DNA of 64,000 nt, from the NCBI GenBank assembly GCA_936450465.1, contig OW388300.1:51012551-51076550 (forward strand), written 5' to 3'. Position numbers and translations under genes: made by a program. Below, in pieces: positions 38,204-48,235 of this stretch (position 1 is its first letter; each line of letters starts with the position of its first letter). The stretch comes from Gibbula magus. Its lineage: Eukaryota; Mollusca; Gastropoda; Trochida; Trochidae. The notes under the pieces were generated by a model. That model was not told the DNA's origin, made no database searches, and was given only the letters and a program-made list of their open reading frames with translations.

Positions 38204-38848
38204 CTATCCAACTACTGCCTCAGCAAATGTGTGCCAGGAGGTCTGAGACCTGCACCGATCACATTTGTACTTCTCAATGGCTGAGGCCTGTGCTGGGGAA
38301 ATGCCCATACAATCTCCATGATACCATTCCAGGCACCAGTCACAACCTATCATGAATCTCCCTGCATAGGGCTGCCTGCAGATGCAGTACAAGGCATCAT
38401 CTTGAGCACACGGGTTGAGGCTCTTTGGTAGTATTTGTCTCCTACCCTGTCCTGTATCAGAGCCGCTGCCTATTGGGCTGTCTAGCTCTGTTGTCACATG
38501 CTCTTCCTTATGATTGCCTGGTGCACGATACACCTTCAACCAATCTGTGACGTCACAGCCTCTGTAGAGTTTCAGCTTGTTGTGGTCCACCATCACCAGC
38601 GCATTCCGTGTCTGCACTCTGTACAGGTATGGAGATAGCTTTTCTGTTATGAGTGCTGGTCCCTTCCAAGGTGCGGACAATTTCTTACATCGCCCTTTCT
38701 TGGACGCCTTGTCCAGGAGGAGAACGAGATCTCCTGCTTTGTAGGTAGTTGTCACCAGCCTCAAGTCATAATCCCGCTTCTGCAGTTTTACAGTGGCTTG
38801 CAGAATCTCCCTTGCAGATGCATGAGCAGAGCTCATTTTTTCTGACAA
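38204..38848 (-). CDS. Integrase C-terminal domain fused to a PHD finger
   Basis: An intact 214-codon frame. Residues 1-105 match the end of a gypsy-type integrase, including a GPY/F-like module (SAPWKGPALITEKLSPYLYRV, residues 58-78). A linker of about 45 residues follows, then a PHD finger at 154-199 with ligands C155, C157, C169, C172, H177, C180, C196 and C199 in standard C4-H-C3 spacing. FMIGCDWCLEWYHGDC resembles PHD fingers of the CXXC1/BPTF kind that bind H3K4me3; the cage positions would be Y154, Y161, M166 and W175. The start ATG is only the first in this frame; the native protein would continue upstream into the integrase core, which is deleted or frameshifted here. Chromatin targeting of integration is an inference. 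Confidence 0.8.
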   Translation of the reverse strand: MSEKMSSAHASAREILQATVKLQKRDYDLRLVTTTYKAGDLVLLLDKASKKGRCKKLSAPWKGPALITEKLSPYLYRVQTRNALVMVDHNKLKLYRGCDVTDWLKVYRAPGNHKEEHVTTELDSPIGSGSDTGQGRRQILPKSLNPCAQDDALYCICRQPYAGRFMIGCDWCLEWYHGDCMGISPAQASAIEKYKCDRCRSQTSWHTFAEAVVG

Positions 38849-38899
38849 TTGTCTGACGTAATCCCCGACAGTGGAGATTGTGTCAGCCTGGGGAAAAGG

Positions 38900-39999
38900 G
38901 AAGACTATGTCATATTGGGTGTGAAGCCAGTTTTCCGGTTAACCAAGCTCGCAGGGCCCCGGCAATCTGTTCCAGGTACAAGTCCCATCCATCCTGCTGT
39001 CCGTTTATGTAGCACCGTACTGCATCCATGAGGGTTCTGTTGAATCTTTCCACCTGGCCATTCCTTACTCCCGATGCTAAGCCGTCCTGGCTGACCGTAC
39101 GGCCAAGGAATTCAATCTTGTTGAAATAGCTCACATTTTGCCGGTTTGAGTCTCAGCTGATAGTCTCTGAACCGCTGCAAAACCAGTCTTAGATTACTCA
39201 GATGGTCATCAAAGGTCTTGCCCAGTACACAGGTATCATCCAGAAAAGCTAGCAGGATCTTCCAGTGCAATCCCGCCAGGACAAGATTTATGGCCCGATC
39301 AAAAGTTGCTGGGGCGTTGCATAAGCCGAAACTCATTTTCTTGCACTCAAACAGTCCATATTTTGTGATGAATGCTGTCCTGTGTTGATCAGACTCTTTG
39401 ATGGGTATCTGCCATTATGCGGAGTTGGCGTCAAGTTTCGAGTAGAATGTACTTCCCGCCAAACTCTCCAGGCATTCATCTACCAATGGCAGACTAAACA
39501 CCGTTCGATCATTTAATTTCCTGTAGTCTAAGCACCAATGCACTCCCCCACATCTCTTGCGTACCAGCACAGACGCCGCAGCCCATTCAGATGTCGACGG
39601 GGTAATGATATCGCCGTCAAGCATCCTCTTTAAAGTTGCTAACTCTTCCTCTGCAAAATTAGGCCGGGTTCTCCTCATTCTCATCCGGACTGGCTTGGCA
39701 TCCCCTGTGTCGATGCTGTGTTCGATTTCTGTGAAATTTCCAAGATCGAAGTCATCTCCTGTGGTTGTGAAACTGAGAATTGCGCCAACATGAGTGTCCT
39801 TGGTGGCAGCCTTGTTGCAGATTCAACAGTCACCTGTGTACTGCATACTACCGGTTCCTTGGGCGGAGGGAACATTTCCTTGTCCAGTCGCAGCCAATCC
39901 CCATCCATTTCAATGCATGCCTTATGCAGACGCATGAAATCGAGGCCTAACAGAAGCTTGTCATTGATGGGTGCCACATACAGTTCTGTTCACAGCGCC
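38900..39999 (-). pseudogene. Gypsy-like protease end, RT and integrase remnant
   Basis: Frame 39977-39681 begins at the end of an aspartic protease (NDKLLLGLDFM). After a frame change, 39684-39415 carries RT motifs (RPNFAEEELATLKRML, WCLDYRKLND, FYSKLDANSA) and stops at a TAA where Tyr is usual (39418-39420). The same frame continues to the FLDD catalytic box (FLDDTCVLGKTFDDHL) and KPAKCELFQ. FLGRTVSQDG is then joined directly to integrase-tail sequence (NGQVERFNRTLMDAV), so RNase H, the integrase zinc finger and most of the catalytic core are deleted. A further frameshift near 38955 separates it from the intact integrase/PHD frame. Confidence 0.8.
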
Positions 40000-40224
40000 A
40001 ATATAGAGGAATCAGTACTCTATCGGTTACGTCTGAGTCAACTACTCACCTTGTAGTCCCAAGAATATGTATCCAAGGCAATATCCTGGAATATATCACA
40101 CTGAGTACAAATGTAGGTAACTTGGTGGGTGGTCTTCGACCATTGGTTTCTGCGGTTAGTTGTCGTCTGCTTTCTTCCTGAGATGTGACGTCACCGAGGT
40201 GTGTGCCCTACGTCACAACCTCCA
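40000..40224 (-). repeat. 5' LTR of the gypsy-like element
   Basis: 225 bp, aligning with 36341-36565. The terminal CA is mutated on this copy. GTGACGTCAC is retained. Confidence 0.8.
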
Positions 40225-41358
40225 CAATTGCCTCAAATCGGCAGTTGTCAGCATCCTATGTCTGCTGCCATCTGAAAGTGGTAAATGGTTTCGGTTTCAG
40301 TTGATATTTCTTTTTCACTGTTAACATCTTAAAATAGCAGGTATGATTTTGACAGTATCATAGCTTACTGTTGTCGACATAGGTCGAAGACGGGGCAACG
40401 AATGTGATTGTGTTACTCCACCGTCCACCATTTTGCCTTCTTGGCCCCAAATGGACCGGCTTCCTTTTACTCCTGAATAGAATAAAATGCTATATATAGT
40501 AGATTAAAAAATGGATACGAAATGCTTTTTCAAGTTTTTTCATACATTTAGACATTTATTTCAAGAAAAGAATTCTGTTTTCAGTTACCGTTCGATACAA
40601 CCAACTGGCTTATGGCCGTCCTCAGCAGGTGGTCGTCCTCCTGGAAATATTTCTTTAGAGAAATGTCTCTGGAATCGAATTTAGTCTCTAAAACATTGAA
40701 CAATATGTTATATTAAAAGCACTTATATAGACATTTTCACGATTGTAGAAGAATTAGGTCTTGATGTTCACATGGCAATAACGAATTCAATGGCTCTGAA
40801 GTGCATGGACGTACCTTTTGGTTTATCTTCATTTCTGGTTCTTGGGTTTGATATGTTTCGACCACGTTTGATCCTTCGATGGCTCTTACCAAGGCTTCCG
40901 ATCCTTCATAACACACGACATACTTTTACCAACATGAACTTTTTAAACATAAATATATTGTAAGTTACTGGTTAAGAATCATAGGCAATTGAGCAATTGA
41001 TGTGCAAATAAGGTGACCTATATAACTAAAACTAGGACTGTCGCTGCAGTACTTGGGTGTTCACATTTTCGCTTTTGACCTTGGAACATGGAACCTATGT
41101 GAACTACGTTTTTTGGATTTTGAGCATTTTTTTAACACCATAATTTTTTGGTTTTATTTTTGCTCAAAATTAAATTTTGGCCCAAACCATGATTTTTCGG
41201 CCTTACATGGTGTATCTGCTCTTTTCTCTGGTCGAGTTTGGATATCACTCTAAACAAGTTCAATTCTCATGATAGACCGATTCAACATCTAACTGGCTTA
41301 GCTGATTTATGGCACTTTTCGAGAGAGATTTGGTATGCATGAGAGTGTGAGAACTTAC

Positions 41359-41435
41359 TCCATCGTCTTCAGTTTAAGATCATTCATTGTAAACATGACC
41401 TGATTAGCAATATCCTGGCGGATGTGCTGCTGCAT
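41359..41435 (-). CDS. Possible first coding exon, in triplicate
   Basis: The minus-strand ATG at 41435 opens MQQHIRQDIANQVMFTMNDL and five more codons before a consensus donor GA|GTAAGT. The same exon occurs at about 49325-49401 and 52903-52979; the only coding difference I see is a synonymous change (CTT/CTC). It lies about 430 bp upstream of exon A of the decaying gene at 34652-40925 and may be its first exon, but the phase does not fit exon A with a standard acceptor, so the link is uncertain. Confidence 0.4.
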
Positions 41436-41569
41436 CCATATCGATAAACAACCCTTAGGTATGTGGTATCATGTGAACTTTATATATGATTTGTTTTCTA
41501 ATCTAACACTGTTAGATTTGGGATAACACTACCGTCAATAGTACAGATTCTTGTACTTTTTCGGGCCGA

Positions 41570-41630
41570 GTCCCTAGCAGGATTCGAACCCACACCCTCA
41601 GAGTTAGGCACTATCGCCAGCACTGACCGT
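41570..41630 (-). other. tRNA-like segment with B-box
   Basis: In complement it reads TAGTGCCTAACTCTGAGGGT and then GGTTCGAATCCTGCTAGGG. GGTTCGAATCC fits the pol III B-box, and the upstream block is a weak A-box. No complete cloverleaf was found, so this is a tRNA-derived remnant (SINE head or pseudogene). It is also present in the other two R copies. Confidence 0.4.
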
Positions 41631-44082
41631 GTTTTCAAATCCCTGACATGATATTGTCTTAAGCATTCAATTGAAAATGCTAACCAAGTTTATTTATTTT
41701 ATTTAGCTATCTTTAAACTATGTGTGAACATAACATAATTCACATGATTTAGTTTCATATCAATTTTGTGGACAGGTTGTCCATTTCACCTTTCTACTTT
41801 TACACCAGTCATTGGTTTATCTTTCAATTTTATTGTGGGTATATTTCTCTATGAATTAAATGAATAAATGAATGTCTAATGAAGATATAATGAACAAAAT
41901 AAAACGTTATTCTTTATTATAAGATACAATATATCAAACAACTCAAATCGATTTGATCTTGTTTCCGTTTCATAGCAACCATTTAATGTGTGCAACTCAG
42001 AACCAACGTCCGATTGCCCCAGACATACACGTCTGTCTTTTATTTTCTACATTGATATGTACTTTTGCAAACTCTTTCCGGAACATACCGATGTGACTAC
42101 AGTTCTGATAACACAAGCTTTCATTATCATATGATCATGTCAAAGGAGAATGAAATCAAAATAAAACAAAAATGTGTGTGTTTTTTTTTATAATAAATAA
42201 ATATATATGGCTTATGACGTTGTCTTTCTGAGGACGCCATAAGAAGACAACGTCTCAAAGATCCCATGATGCTCACTGAATAGAGTGAAACTGGTCGGGA
42301 ATAAAAAACAAAAACATGTTCAGCCTTTGTTTCCTTGTTTCAGCATTTCGAATGCCTGTATAATGAGGTAAATTGCCGTAACAGTTACTGTTGAAACAAC
42401 TTAAAGAGTCATGTAAATATACATGTTTCATTTCATAAACATTAATTTGAGAAATGACAAAACAAACAGTGTACAATGCATAGTGCGACACAATTTATTA
42501 TGCTCAAGCAGTACCAAATCATGTTCATCGTGAGTTGAAATCCACCGAGCAAACACTTTGTGAATACTCACAGGTAACAAAGGCAGTTTGAGTCACATAT
42601 TCATTTACCGAACGTCAATCTTCAGTGTTCATTATGTGACTTGTGAAGGGATTTTAGAATTAGCTGCTTAATATTCAGTTTAGCTCGCCGTGTGATCTGC
42701 GAGTCGCCATTTGCAACCGAGCGGAAGAGTCGCAACTCTCGTTAGTCTCTTCGGGGGATGGGCTCGCCCACGTCAACAGGAAGCGAGTTTGAATTCTCCG
42801 TCCTTAATTTGAATATCTGCCAAGGCTCGCAAAATACAATGTGTATTTCTAATGCAGGATATTGACCATCCCAAAACACACGAGCATGATAACCTCTATA
42901 TAACATACAATAACAATTGGATACATTTATAATCCGTTAAATTTTAGAATTTCCTCTGTTCCTCTTAATGTCAACAAATTTTTAAGCAACAATTTTGAAC
43001 TTGAGGATAATTTGTGAACAATATAAAATTGAAAATGAAAATAATATTGACCAAGGGACTAAATTAAGTGTATTCAGAGAAGAATTAAGTCAGATTTCAT
43101 ATGTCTGAAGACATAAGGAGACTCATGAGCGTTACTAAGCTTCCTGGTTGGATGTAGCGAAATCACTTGACGAGTGTGTACTCTTATGTCATTATACAGA
43201 AAATTACTCAAAGGCAATGTCATTACATAAATGTAATCTGTGAGAACGGTTTTGACTCGATAATGTCATAAATAATAGATTATTTGTCCTTACATATATA
43301 TGTAAAACAATTATATGAACATTGTACTTTTTTACAAAGCTTTTGTGCTTTTCTTTTTTTTCTCCTTCTGAACCGGGAACTATCACCATGTTTAAGATAT
43401 TTAAGAGAAATTACTGTGAAAAACAGACATGGGACACGCCATAACCCGTTTGATAACGTAAGAAAACGTAAGAGTACGCCTAAACTAAACATCTCTTTTG
43501 ATGATTCTGCCATTTCAAGAACCCAATTAAAGTTCATACGAGATCTCCAGCACAAAACCAAACACAGTTATCTCCTTAGTTTTATATGCTTGTCAATCTT
43601 CCTTTGAACTGCGAGTCAGTGGCAATATTCTGTATCTGTGGATGATTGAACATTTTGCTTCTATGCCTCTCCGAAGATTAGTCACGCTGTCTCTCTTTTG
43701 ATGTTCGATTCCATAACAATACAATGCAATAATCTGTGTGCGCAATATGTATCTTCACTTCCCTATTTGAACTCCCTCATGTACTACCGTGTGTGATGTA
43801 AGGTAATACACAAACTTGAATCTTAGAATACTTGTTTCCTATGAGGAATAGGTATCATTGTAACACTATATATATTAATGCTATTTCATCTCAGTGAATT
43901 AACACTACTACTTTGCTGATACTTCACAAAGTTTTAAACACGGAGTTATTAAGGTGGAGAATTGAAAATGCACAATGATCAAAGGAAATTCTTCTACAGT
44001 GATTATGTTGGTTGTTTTCTGTCAGTGATAACCTGCTACTTGCCTTTTATGTTTCGTTCTATTGTAGTCCCTTTCGGCATGT

Positions 44083-44120
44083 CGTCGCCCTAGAAACAGA
44101 AGGTTCTATCTCCACTTTTC
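44083..44120 (+). repeat. Transposon terminal inverted repeat, left
   Basis: It pairs with 48934-48971. It contains the motif GGTTCTATCTCCA, which recurs subterminally. Confidence 0.85.
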
Positions 44121-45042
44121 CAAGTTATGAGTTATCACTGTTTGAAAGTTTGGTTCCCAAACTTTCTTGTTTTATGTGTGATATTGAACAGTTGTCAACC
44201 AATCATTCATAGAAATCAACTTTGTTACAAGAAAGTCCTCTTGCATGATTGTTATCCTTAATTGTTATTTAGCTGTGTTTGTTAGAAAAGTAGGTCCACA
44301 CCAAAAAACGCAAATTTTGATTTGGAACCAGAAGGTTCTATGTCCATTTAACTGCTAATTAACATAATCATACCTAATTATTTTAAATTATTCCCGTAAT
44401 ACTTTGTCTTTGTGATTGCTTATCATTTTTTAAATGGAATATTAAACAAATACTTAATATTAATTTGAAATTTTAAAATAACAAACATGACACAGTTAAA
44501 ATTCCAATTTTTAATATGAACCTTTTTCGTCAACAGTGACAACAATTCGAAGTGTTTGGATGAATATTTCAATGTATTTCATCATCAAAAATTGATAAAG
44601 ATACTTTAACATTTCATAAATAGGAAATGATTAGTTCATTACAAAGCACGAATCCAGGGGAAAATTCTACATAACATCCATCAACATAGGTTTCTTGCTT
44701 CCCTAAATGACTTAATTTGCAACGTTATCATATCAGGTCATATTGATAACCTCTAACCAGAGAACAATGAACAACAAATAATTTCAACTGTGAAAAGAAC
44801 ACTAATGGCAAACCAGCTTCAAAAACATTTTAATTTATGAATTAGACCAAAATGTTTTAAAAAGTTTGAATATTTCAATTTAACCTAACTTTGGTTAAAA
44901 TTAATGTAAGTACTAGAACACCAGCCTCATCATCTTTACATAGTACCGGTAATTGAAATATCAAATAGTCAATCATCATGATAACGTTGATTAAAACTTT
45001 CAGGAACTAGCATTGCAACTTGTCAGTTTTTAACGTCAGGAA
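44121..45042. other. Transposon 3' non-coding part
   Basis: AT-rich, no gene. A subterminal GGTTCTATGTCCA copy lies near 44333. Confidence 0.6.
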
Positions 45043-47229
45043 TTACTTGAAAATGCTGTTCATATACTTTTGGTCCACTGGGGGCATGAATTTCAGCATA
45101 GCCTTAATGTCCTTGCACTTTTCAGCTGACAATTTGGGTGTATGTGTGACTTTCTTCAGCTTAGGCCAATCGATAGACCTTGGACTTGTTGGTGGAGAGG
45201 ACAAGCGACGTTGAATTTCCCTTTGGAACAATGGAACCTGACGCATTTCTGCCATGAAATCAGATCTGTAGCCAATCATTGATACATCCTCAAGGGAATA
45301 AACCAGATGTTTGACTTTTGTGTAGGGCACTTGGGAGAAGTTGAAGCGTTTAGAACATTCAAGGTACTTAGCGAAATGATCTTTTCTGAGCTGTATTATA
45401 TGCAATGGGTTCTTTACCATGGCTGTTCTCATGCACTGGACCACTCCTATTGGGCTGTAAATCTCCTTTTGTTTCAAAGACTGCTCGATATGACTGTGGA
45501 TGTTATCCACTTCCTGGATGCTACTATGCCCAGGCTCACAGAACTTTTGCTCGATAGTCGAGATCGATGCCTTCTTCACCAAATCCAGAAGGGCAAATGA
45601 CATTCCAGAATTGCGATTTTGTGGGACACAAGAATCTGACCACAGTGTCAGTTCTTCTGGTTTGTGTCTCTTGATAATTGCTTCGAGTATTGCGATGAGG
45701 GCACTGGCGATTTCATTTGCACCTCTCCCGGCAACTTTTTCTGTCCAAAGTGCACAGTATCCTGTCTTATCAAGTGAACAGTGAGCTGTGAGATTGTACA
45801 TGGTAAGTTTTCGTCTGTAATAAAAGCTGGAAACGTTTGCCCTTGGAAGAGTCAAGACATTCTCAAGGTCGAAGCATACAACTGCTTTGGGTGATGTTCT
45901 GTCTCTGTCCCTTTCCTCTTTAACTTGAGCTTTCATGGCAAGGTGTTGGATATTTGATAATCTAAGTTCCTCATCTGCGAGTGCAAATTTTTCTTGCATG
46001 CGAAATTCCTCGCATTTGTCACAAGTGTCTTTCTTTGGCTTATTGAAAGCTATGTTAAAGTCTGTGTTGAATATATCACGGTAATAGCTTTCCTTGACAG
46101 GCTCTATTCCATCTGTGGAACATGCATCTGTGTAGAGGCGATACATTTTAGAAACCGAGAGATCCTGCTCTAAATATTGTCTGGTTGTTGAACTTCGACA
46201 GTAGTGTGATTCAACACGTGGGAATGAGTTGATGTGCCTCTTCACAGATTCCCTCGATGCATTTGTTATTTTGGAAGTAGTATATTTTCCACGGTTATCT
46301 CCAGAAATAGGAAGACCAGTTTTACAGTCATACTTCTTTGAAAAGAAGTGTTGGATTCTCTTTTGTGAAATATCCAATGTTGACAAGTAGAAATCTTTAC
46401 ATACCCGTACCTTTGACTCGTTGATTTCAAAGTTGTAGAAGAGGGACATTTGTTTTCTTGATTTGTCATTTTCTGTTCTTCTTCTTTTGATGTTGTTTCT
46501 ATCTATTGTTTTTGCATAAAAATGATTCTTCTCATTATCTGATAACCCCCAAAAACTTTGGAAGATGCATTTTCTTTCGTTGATGTTTATGTTCCTTGCA
46601 CACTTGAAGCGACATGTTCCATTGCAGTCTTTTTTGTTTTTGACTTCTTTTGCTTTTACTTCCTTTCTAGCTGTAGTTACATATTTTTCACCTGATTGCC
46701 TCTTTCTTTTTCTTATATTTTGTTTCCAGTTATCAGGATCACGTTTTCTTTTGCGACTTCTCTGAACTTCCAGATCACCTGAGTTATCCTCTTCAGTTGC
46801 TGCAATTTCGACTGTTTCTGCCACCTCTGTTTCCAGAACTTCCAATTCTGACAATTCATCCTCTTCAGTTGCTGCAATTTCGACTGTTTCTGCCACTGGT
46901 ATTAATTCACTATGCTTGATTTCATTATTGTTCAGTTCAAACTCTTCCTCAGAGGATTCACTGACGTTATTATCAAGGTCAAAGTGAACCGTTGGGTCAG
47001 CTCTTTCTTCAGCTTCATTAGTTCCATCAAGCTCTGATTCATCGTTGTCATCAACTGCTGATACAATATCACTTTTGTCAGAAGGGAAGACAAATCCTTG
47101 CCCCTCATTCACAATAGGTATATGGATTTCTGGCAACACCTCCAATGTTTCATTTTCATCTATATCAGAAGCATCACTAGATGCAGAAATGGAATCTAGA
47201 AGCTTAATAGCTCTTTCTATATTAAACAT
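45043..47229 (-). CDS. DDE-type transposase, 728 aa
   Basis: Intact frame. Residues 1-155 are strongly acidic and contain a 13-residue duplication (VAETVEIAATEED at 112-124 and 136-148). A bipartite basic NLS-like region follows (RSRKRKRDPDNWKQNIRKRK, 157-176), then a CNGTCRFKC cluster (202-210). The core has VESHYCRSSTTRQYL (339-353), a CDKC pair (403-406), and candidate catalytic acids at D454 (VVCFDLENVLTLPRANVSSF), D532 (LWSDSCVPQNRN) and E573 or D575 (GHSSIQEVDNIHSHIE). This pattern is known from a large transposase family of insects, cnidarians and molluscs; Sola is my best match. It would bind the TIRs and cut and paste the element in the nucleus. Its ATG overlaps the F-box stop by 8 nt, and a CTTTTCAG acceptor lies 10 nt upstream, so it can become the first ORF by splicing. 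Confidence 0.85.
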   Translation of the reverse strand: MFNIERAIKLLDSISASSDASDIDENETLEVLPEIHIPIVNEGQGFVFPSDKSDIVSAVDDNDESELDGTNEAEERADPTVHFDLDNNVSESSEEEFELNNNEIKHSELIPVAETVEIAATEEDELSELEVLETEVAETVEIAATEEDNSGDLEVQRSRKRKRDPDNWKQNIRKRKRQSGEKYVTTARKEVKAKEVKNKKDCNGTCRFKCARNININERKCIFQSFWGLSDNEKNHFYAKTIDRNNIKRRRTENDKSRKQMSLFYNFEINESKVRVCKDFYLSTLDISQKRIQHFFSKKYDCKTGLPISGDNRGKYTTSKITNASRESVKRHINSFPRVESHYCRSSTTRQYLEQDLSVSKMYRLYTDACSTDGIEPVKESYYRDIFNTDFNIAFNKPKKDTCDKCEEFRMQEKFALADEELRLSNIQHLAMKAQVKEERDRDRTSPKAVVCFDLENVLTLPRANVSSFYYRRKLTMYNLTAHCSLDKTGYCALWTEKVAGRGANEIASALIAILEAIIKRHKPEELTLWSDSCVPQNRNSGMSFALLDLVKKASISTIEQKFCEPGHSSIQEVDNIHSHIEQSLKQKEIYSPIGVVQCMRTAMVKNPLHIIQLRKDHFAKYLECSKRFNFSQVPYTKVKHLVYSLEDVSMIGYRSDFMAEMRQVPLFQREIQRRLSSPPTSPRSIDWPKLKKVTHTPKLSAEKCKDIKAMLKFMPPVDQKYMNSIFK

Positions 47230-47938
47230 GATTGCTTATCTGAAAAGAACATTTGGGATAATGAATTTCAACTAGAAGTTGGAACAAATCAAGACTATCT
47301 ATATCGTCTAAAGTGAAGAGCATAAAACGCAAGGTTGCATGTGATAAAAGCAAGAAATCCAAACAATCGTCAACTGAAAAAACTATTCCTGAAGCTTCCA
47401 AATGTGAACATTTACATGTGGAGGAAAATACTGTCATTAATGTATCTGGGGTGATGGATGTCTCACTGACAACAAGTTTTTCCATTTGCACACAAGCTTC
47501 TAGTAGGGTGAAGTCTTCATCTATCAAGTTGAGACAACCCTTTAGGTTCAACGATTTCAGGTTGGGAAGACTGACAAGGAAACCTAGAGTTGAGACGTTG
47601 GTGTAAGATATGTCCAAATATTTCAAGTTGTGTGCTTTCAACAAGCCTGTAACGAGGGTATAGTCTGTGACACCAGGACAGCACGTGAACACACATCTAG
47701 GGATGGAAAATGATCTAAAGAACTGAGATTTTTTCAGAAGGAAACACAACTCTAGGGGTGAAAGTTCAAGGGTGTGTTGAAAGTTTACGTCTTGCCATAA
47801 CAATCCTGTATTTTTGATAATGTCATTGAACTTCTTGCAAGATAGTGTCAGTCTTTTCAGTATGTCAACCAATGGCAAAAACTTAAATATTTTTACAAGC
47901 ACTTCAGTTGGTAGATAAAGAAGTTCACAGCCATCCAT
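47222..47938 (-). CDS. F-box/leucine-rich-repeat protein encoded by the transposon, 238 aa
   Basis: Intact frame. Residues 5-50 form an F-box (LPTEVLVKIFKFLPLVDILK, CKKFNDIIKN, LWQDVNF). Residues about 100-170 contain LRRs (LKYLDISYTNVS, LPNLKSLNLKGCLNLIDEDF, MEKLVVSETSITPDTL). Known F-box/LRR proteins bind Skp1 in SCF ubiquitin ligases and choose substrates through the LRRs. It lies between the TIRs, upstream of the transposase on the same strand, and ends within the transposase start (ATGTTTAA overlap). Its ATG sits 4 nt inside a CAG|GTAAAT site that can be read as a donor, or as the end of an acceptor (CTTGGTTTCAG). It may be captured host DNA or a fixed accessory gene. Possible targets (transposase, piRNA factors, repair factors) are speculation. 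Confidence 0.85.
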   Translation of the reverse strand: MDGCELLYLPTEVLVKIFKFLPLVDILKRLTLSCKKFNDIIKNTGLLWQDVNFQHTLELSPLELCFLLKKSQFFRSFSIPRCVFTCCPGVTDYTLVTGLLKAHNLKYLDISYTNVSTLGFLVSLPNLKSLNLKGCLNLIDEDFTLLEACVQMEKLVVSETSITPDTLMTVFSSTCKCSHLEASGIVFSVDDCLDFLLLSHATLRFMLFTLDDIDSLDLFQLLVEIHYPKCSFQISNHV

Positions 47939-47942
47939 TTAC
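47240..47942 (-). promoter_or_regulatory. Candidate retained intron enclosing the F-box ORF
   Basis: The donor CAG|GTAAAT (GT at 47942-47941) and acceptor TTCTTTTCAG (ending at 47240) delimit 703 nt. All but the last 18 nt of the F-box ORF lie within it. Removal would place the transposase ATG next. A second donor, AG|GTAAAT at 48240/48239, could instead join to the acceptor just before the F-box (47943) or before the transposase (47240), giving a choice between the two proteins. Signals are visible; usage is inferred. Confidence 0.5.
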
Positions 47943-48235
47943 CTGAAACCAAGATTGAAATATATTAAAATTGTATCGAGAATATGATTATGTCGATTTT
48001 AACCTATCAATATTCCTAGCAGACTCTTTGGTCTGTAGCAGGGATCAAGTTAATTATTTTGTTACGAGAATGTAACCAGTTTTACATTGTATAACATTGT
48101 TGCATTCCATTAGTGGGTCACACACTTGTTTACATTATACATCTTTTAGTTCAGTCTAGAATATGCCATTGGTTATTGATTACTTGACAGGGGTCTACTG
48201 TTTTGAGGTCTTACTGGAAACTTTTTGAAGCTAAT

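Larger units (their letters stand above)
36341..40224 (-). mobile_element. Ty3/gypsy-like LTR retrotransposon with a PHD finger, internally deleted
   Basis: Two 225-bp direct repeats flank the element. On the minus strand each LTR starts TGGAGG, and the 3' LTR ends in CA. CAAT lies outside both ends (36337-36340, 40225-40228), a 4-bp target duplication. By eye the LTRs differ at about 16 of 225 positions, so the insertion is old. Coding order on the minus strand: protease end, RT, integrase C-terminal part, PHD finger, then an unassigned ORF. Gag, the start of protease, RNase H and most of the integrase core are missing, and protease-like sequence abuts the 5' LTR, so a primer-binding site is uncertain. 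It cannot move by itself. It lies inside an exon of a host gene on the same strand. Confidence 0.8.
34652..40925 (-). pseudogene. Multi-exon host gene of unknown function, decaying
   Basis: Exons read on the minus strand: A about 40925-40815, B 40687-40589, C 40472-40369, D 40271-40225 continued at 36336-36309, E 36189-36150, F 35992-35870, G 35746-35718, H 35379-35252, I 35077-34926, J 34703-34652. All have AG/GT borders except the start of A. Exon D is split by the LTR element; with the insert removed it reads open and phase-matched (NGSRHRMLTTADLRQLLSDW...). Other segments include SKRKPVHLGPRRQNGGRWSN (C), CRNSAFNAFGKLRNIFS (F), EYFHEFLWER joined in phase to ILEENGESVGERLGLKN (G-H), and an acidic EEEDSLEEVLEETSSEIM run. 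Defects: a 17-bp insertion in exon B, a 2-bp gain in A, an in-frame TGA in E, and phase clashes at F-G and H-I. I do not recognise the protein. Confidence 0.55.
41062..44082. repeat. 3-kb segmental repeat R, copy 1
   Basis: It starts GTTCACATTTTCGCTTTTGA; GTTCACAT pairs with ATGTGAAC 46 bp later. Near-identical copies occur at 49026-51987 and 52604-55625. It contains a coding-exon candidate (41359-41435, minus), a tRNA-like box (about 41570-41630, minus), a perfect 11-bp inverted repeat GACGTTGTCTT/AAGACAACGTC (42216-42254) and frames near 43284-43607 of unknown meaning. It ends where the DNA transposon is inserted. Confidence 0.85.

Noticed and set aside
39970..39999. TGGCGCTGTGAACAG next to the 5' LTR as a primer-binding site
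   Set aside because: The same bases can be read as protease-coding sequence running up to the LTR, so an internal deletion that removed the true site is at least as likely.
43204..43607. Frames of 61, 93 and 107 codons conserved in all three R copies
   Set aside because: Conservation is explained by the recent duplication of the whole 3-kb block; frames lie on both strands and show no domain.
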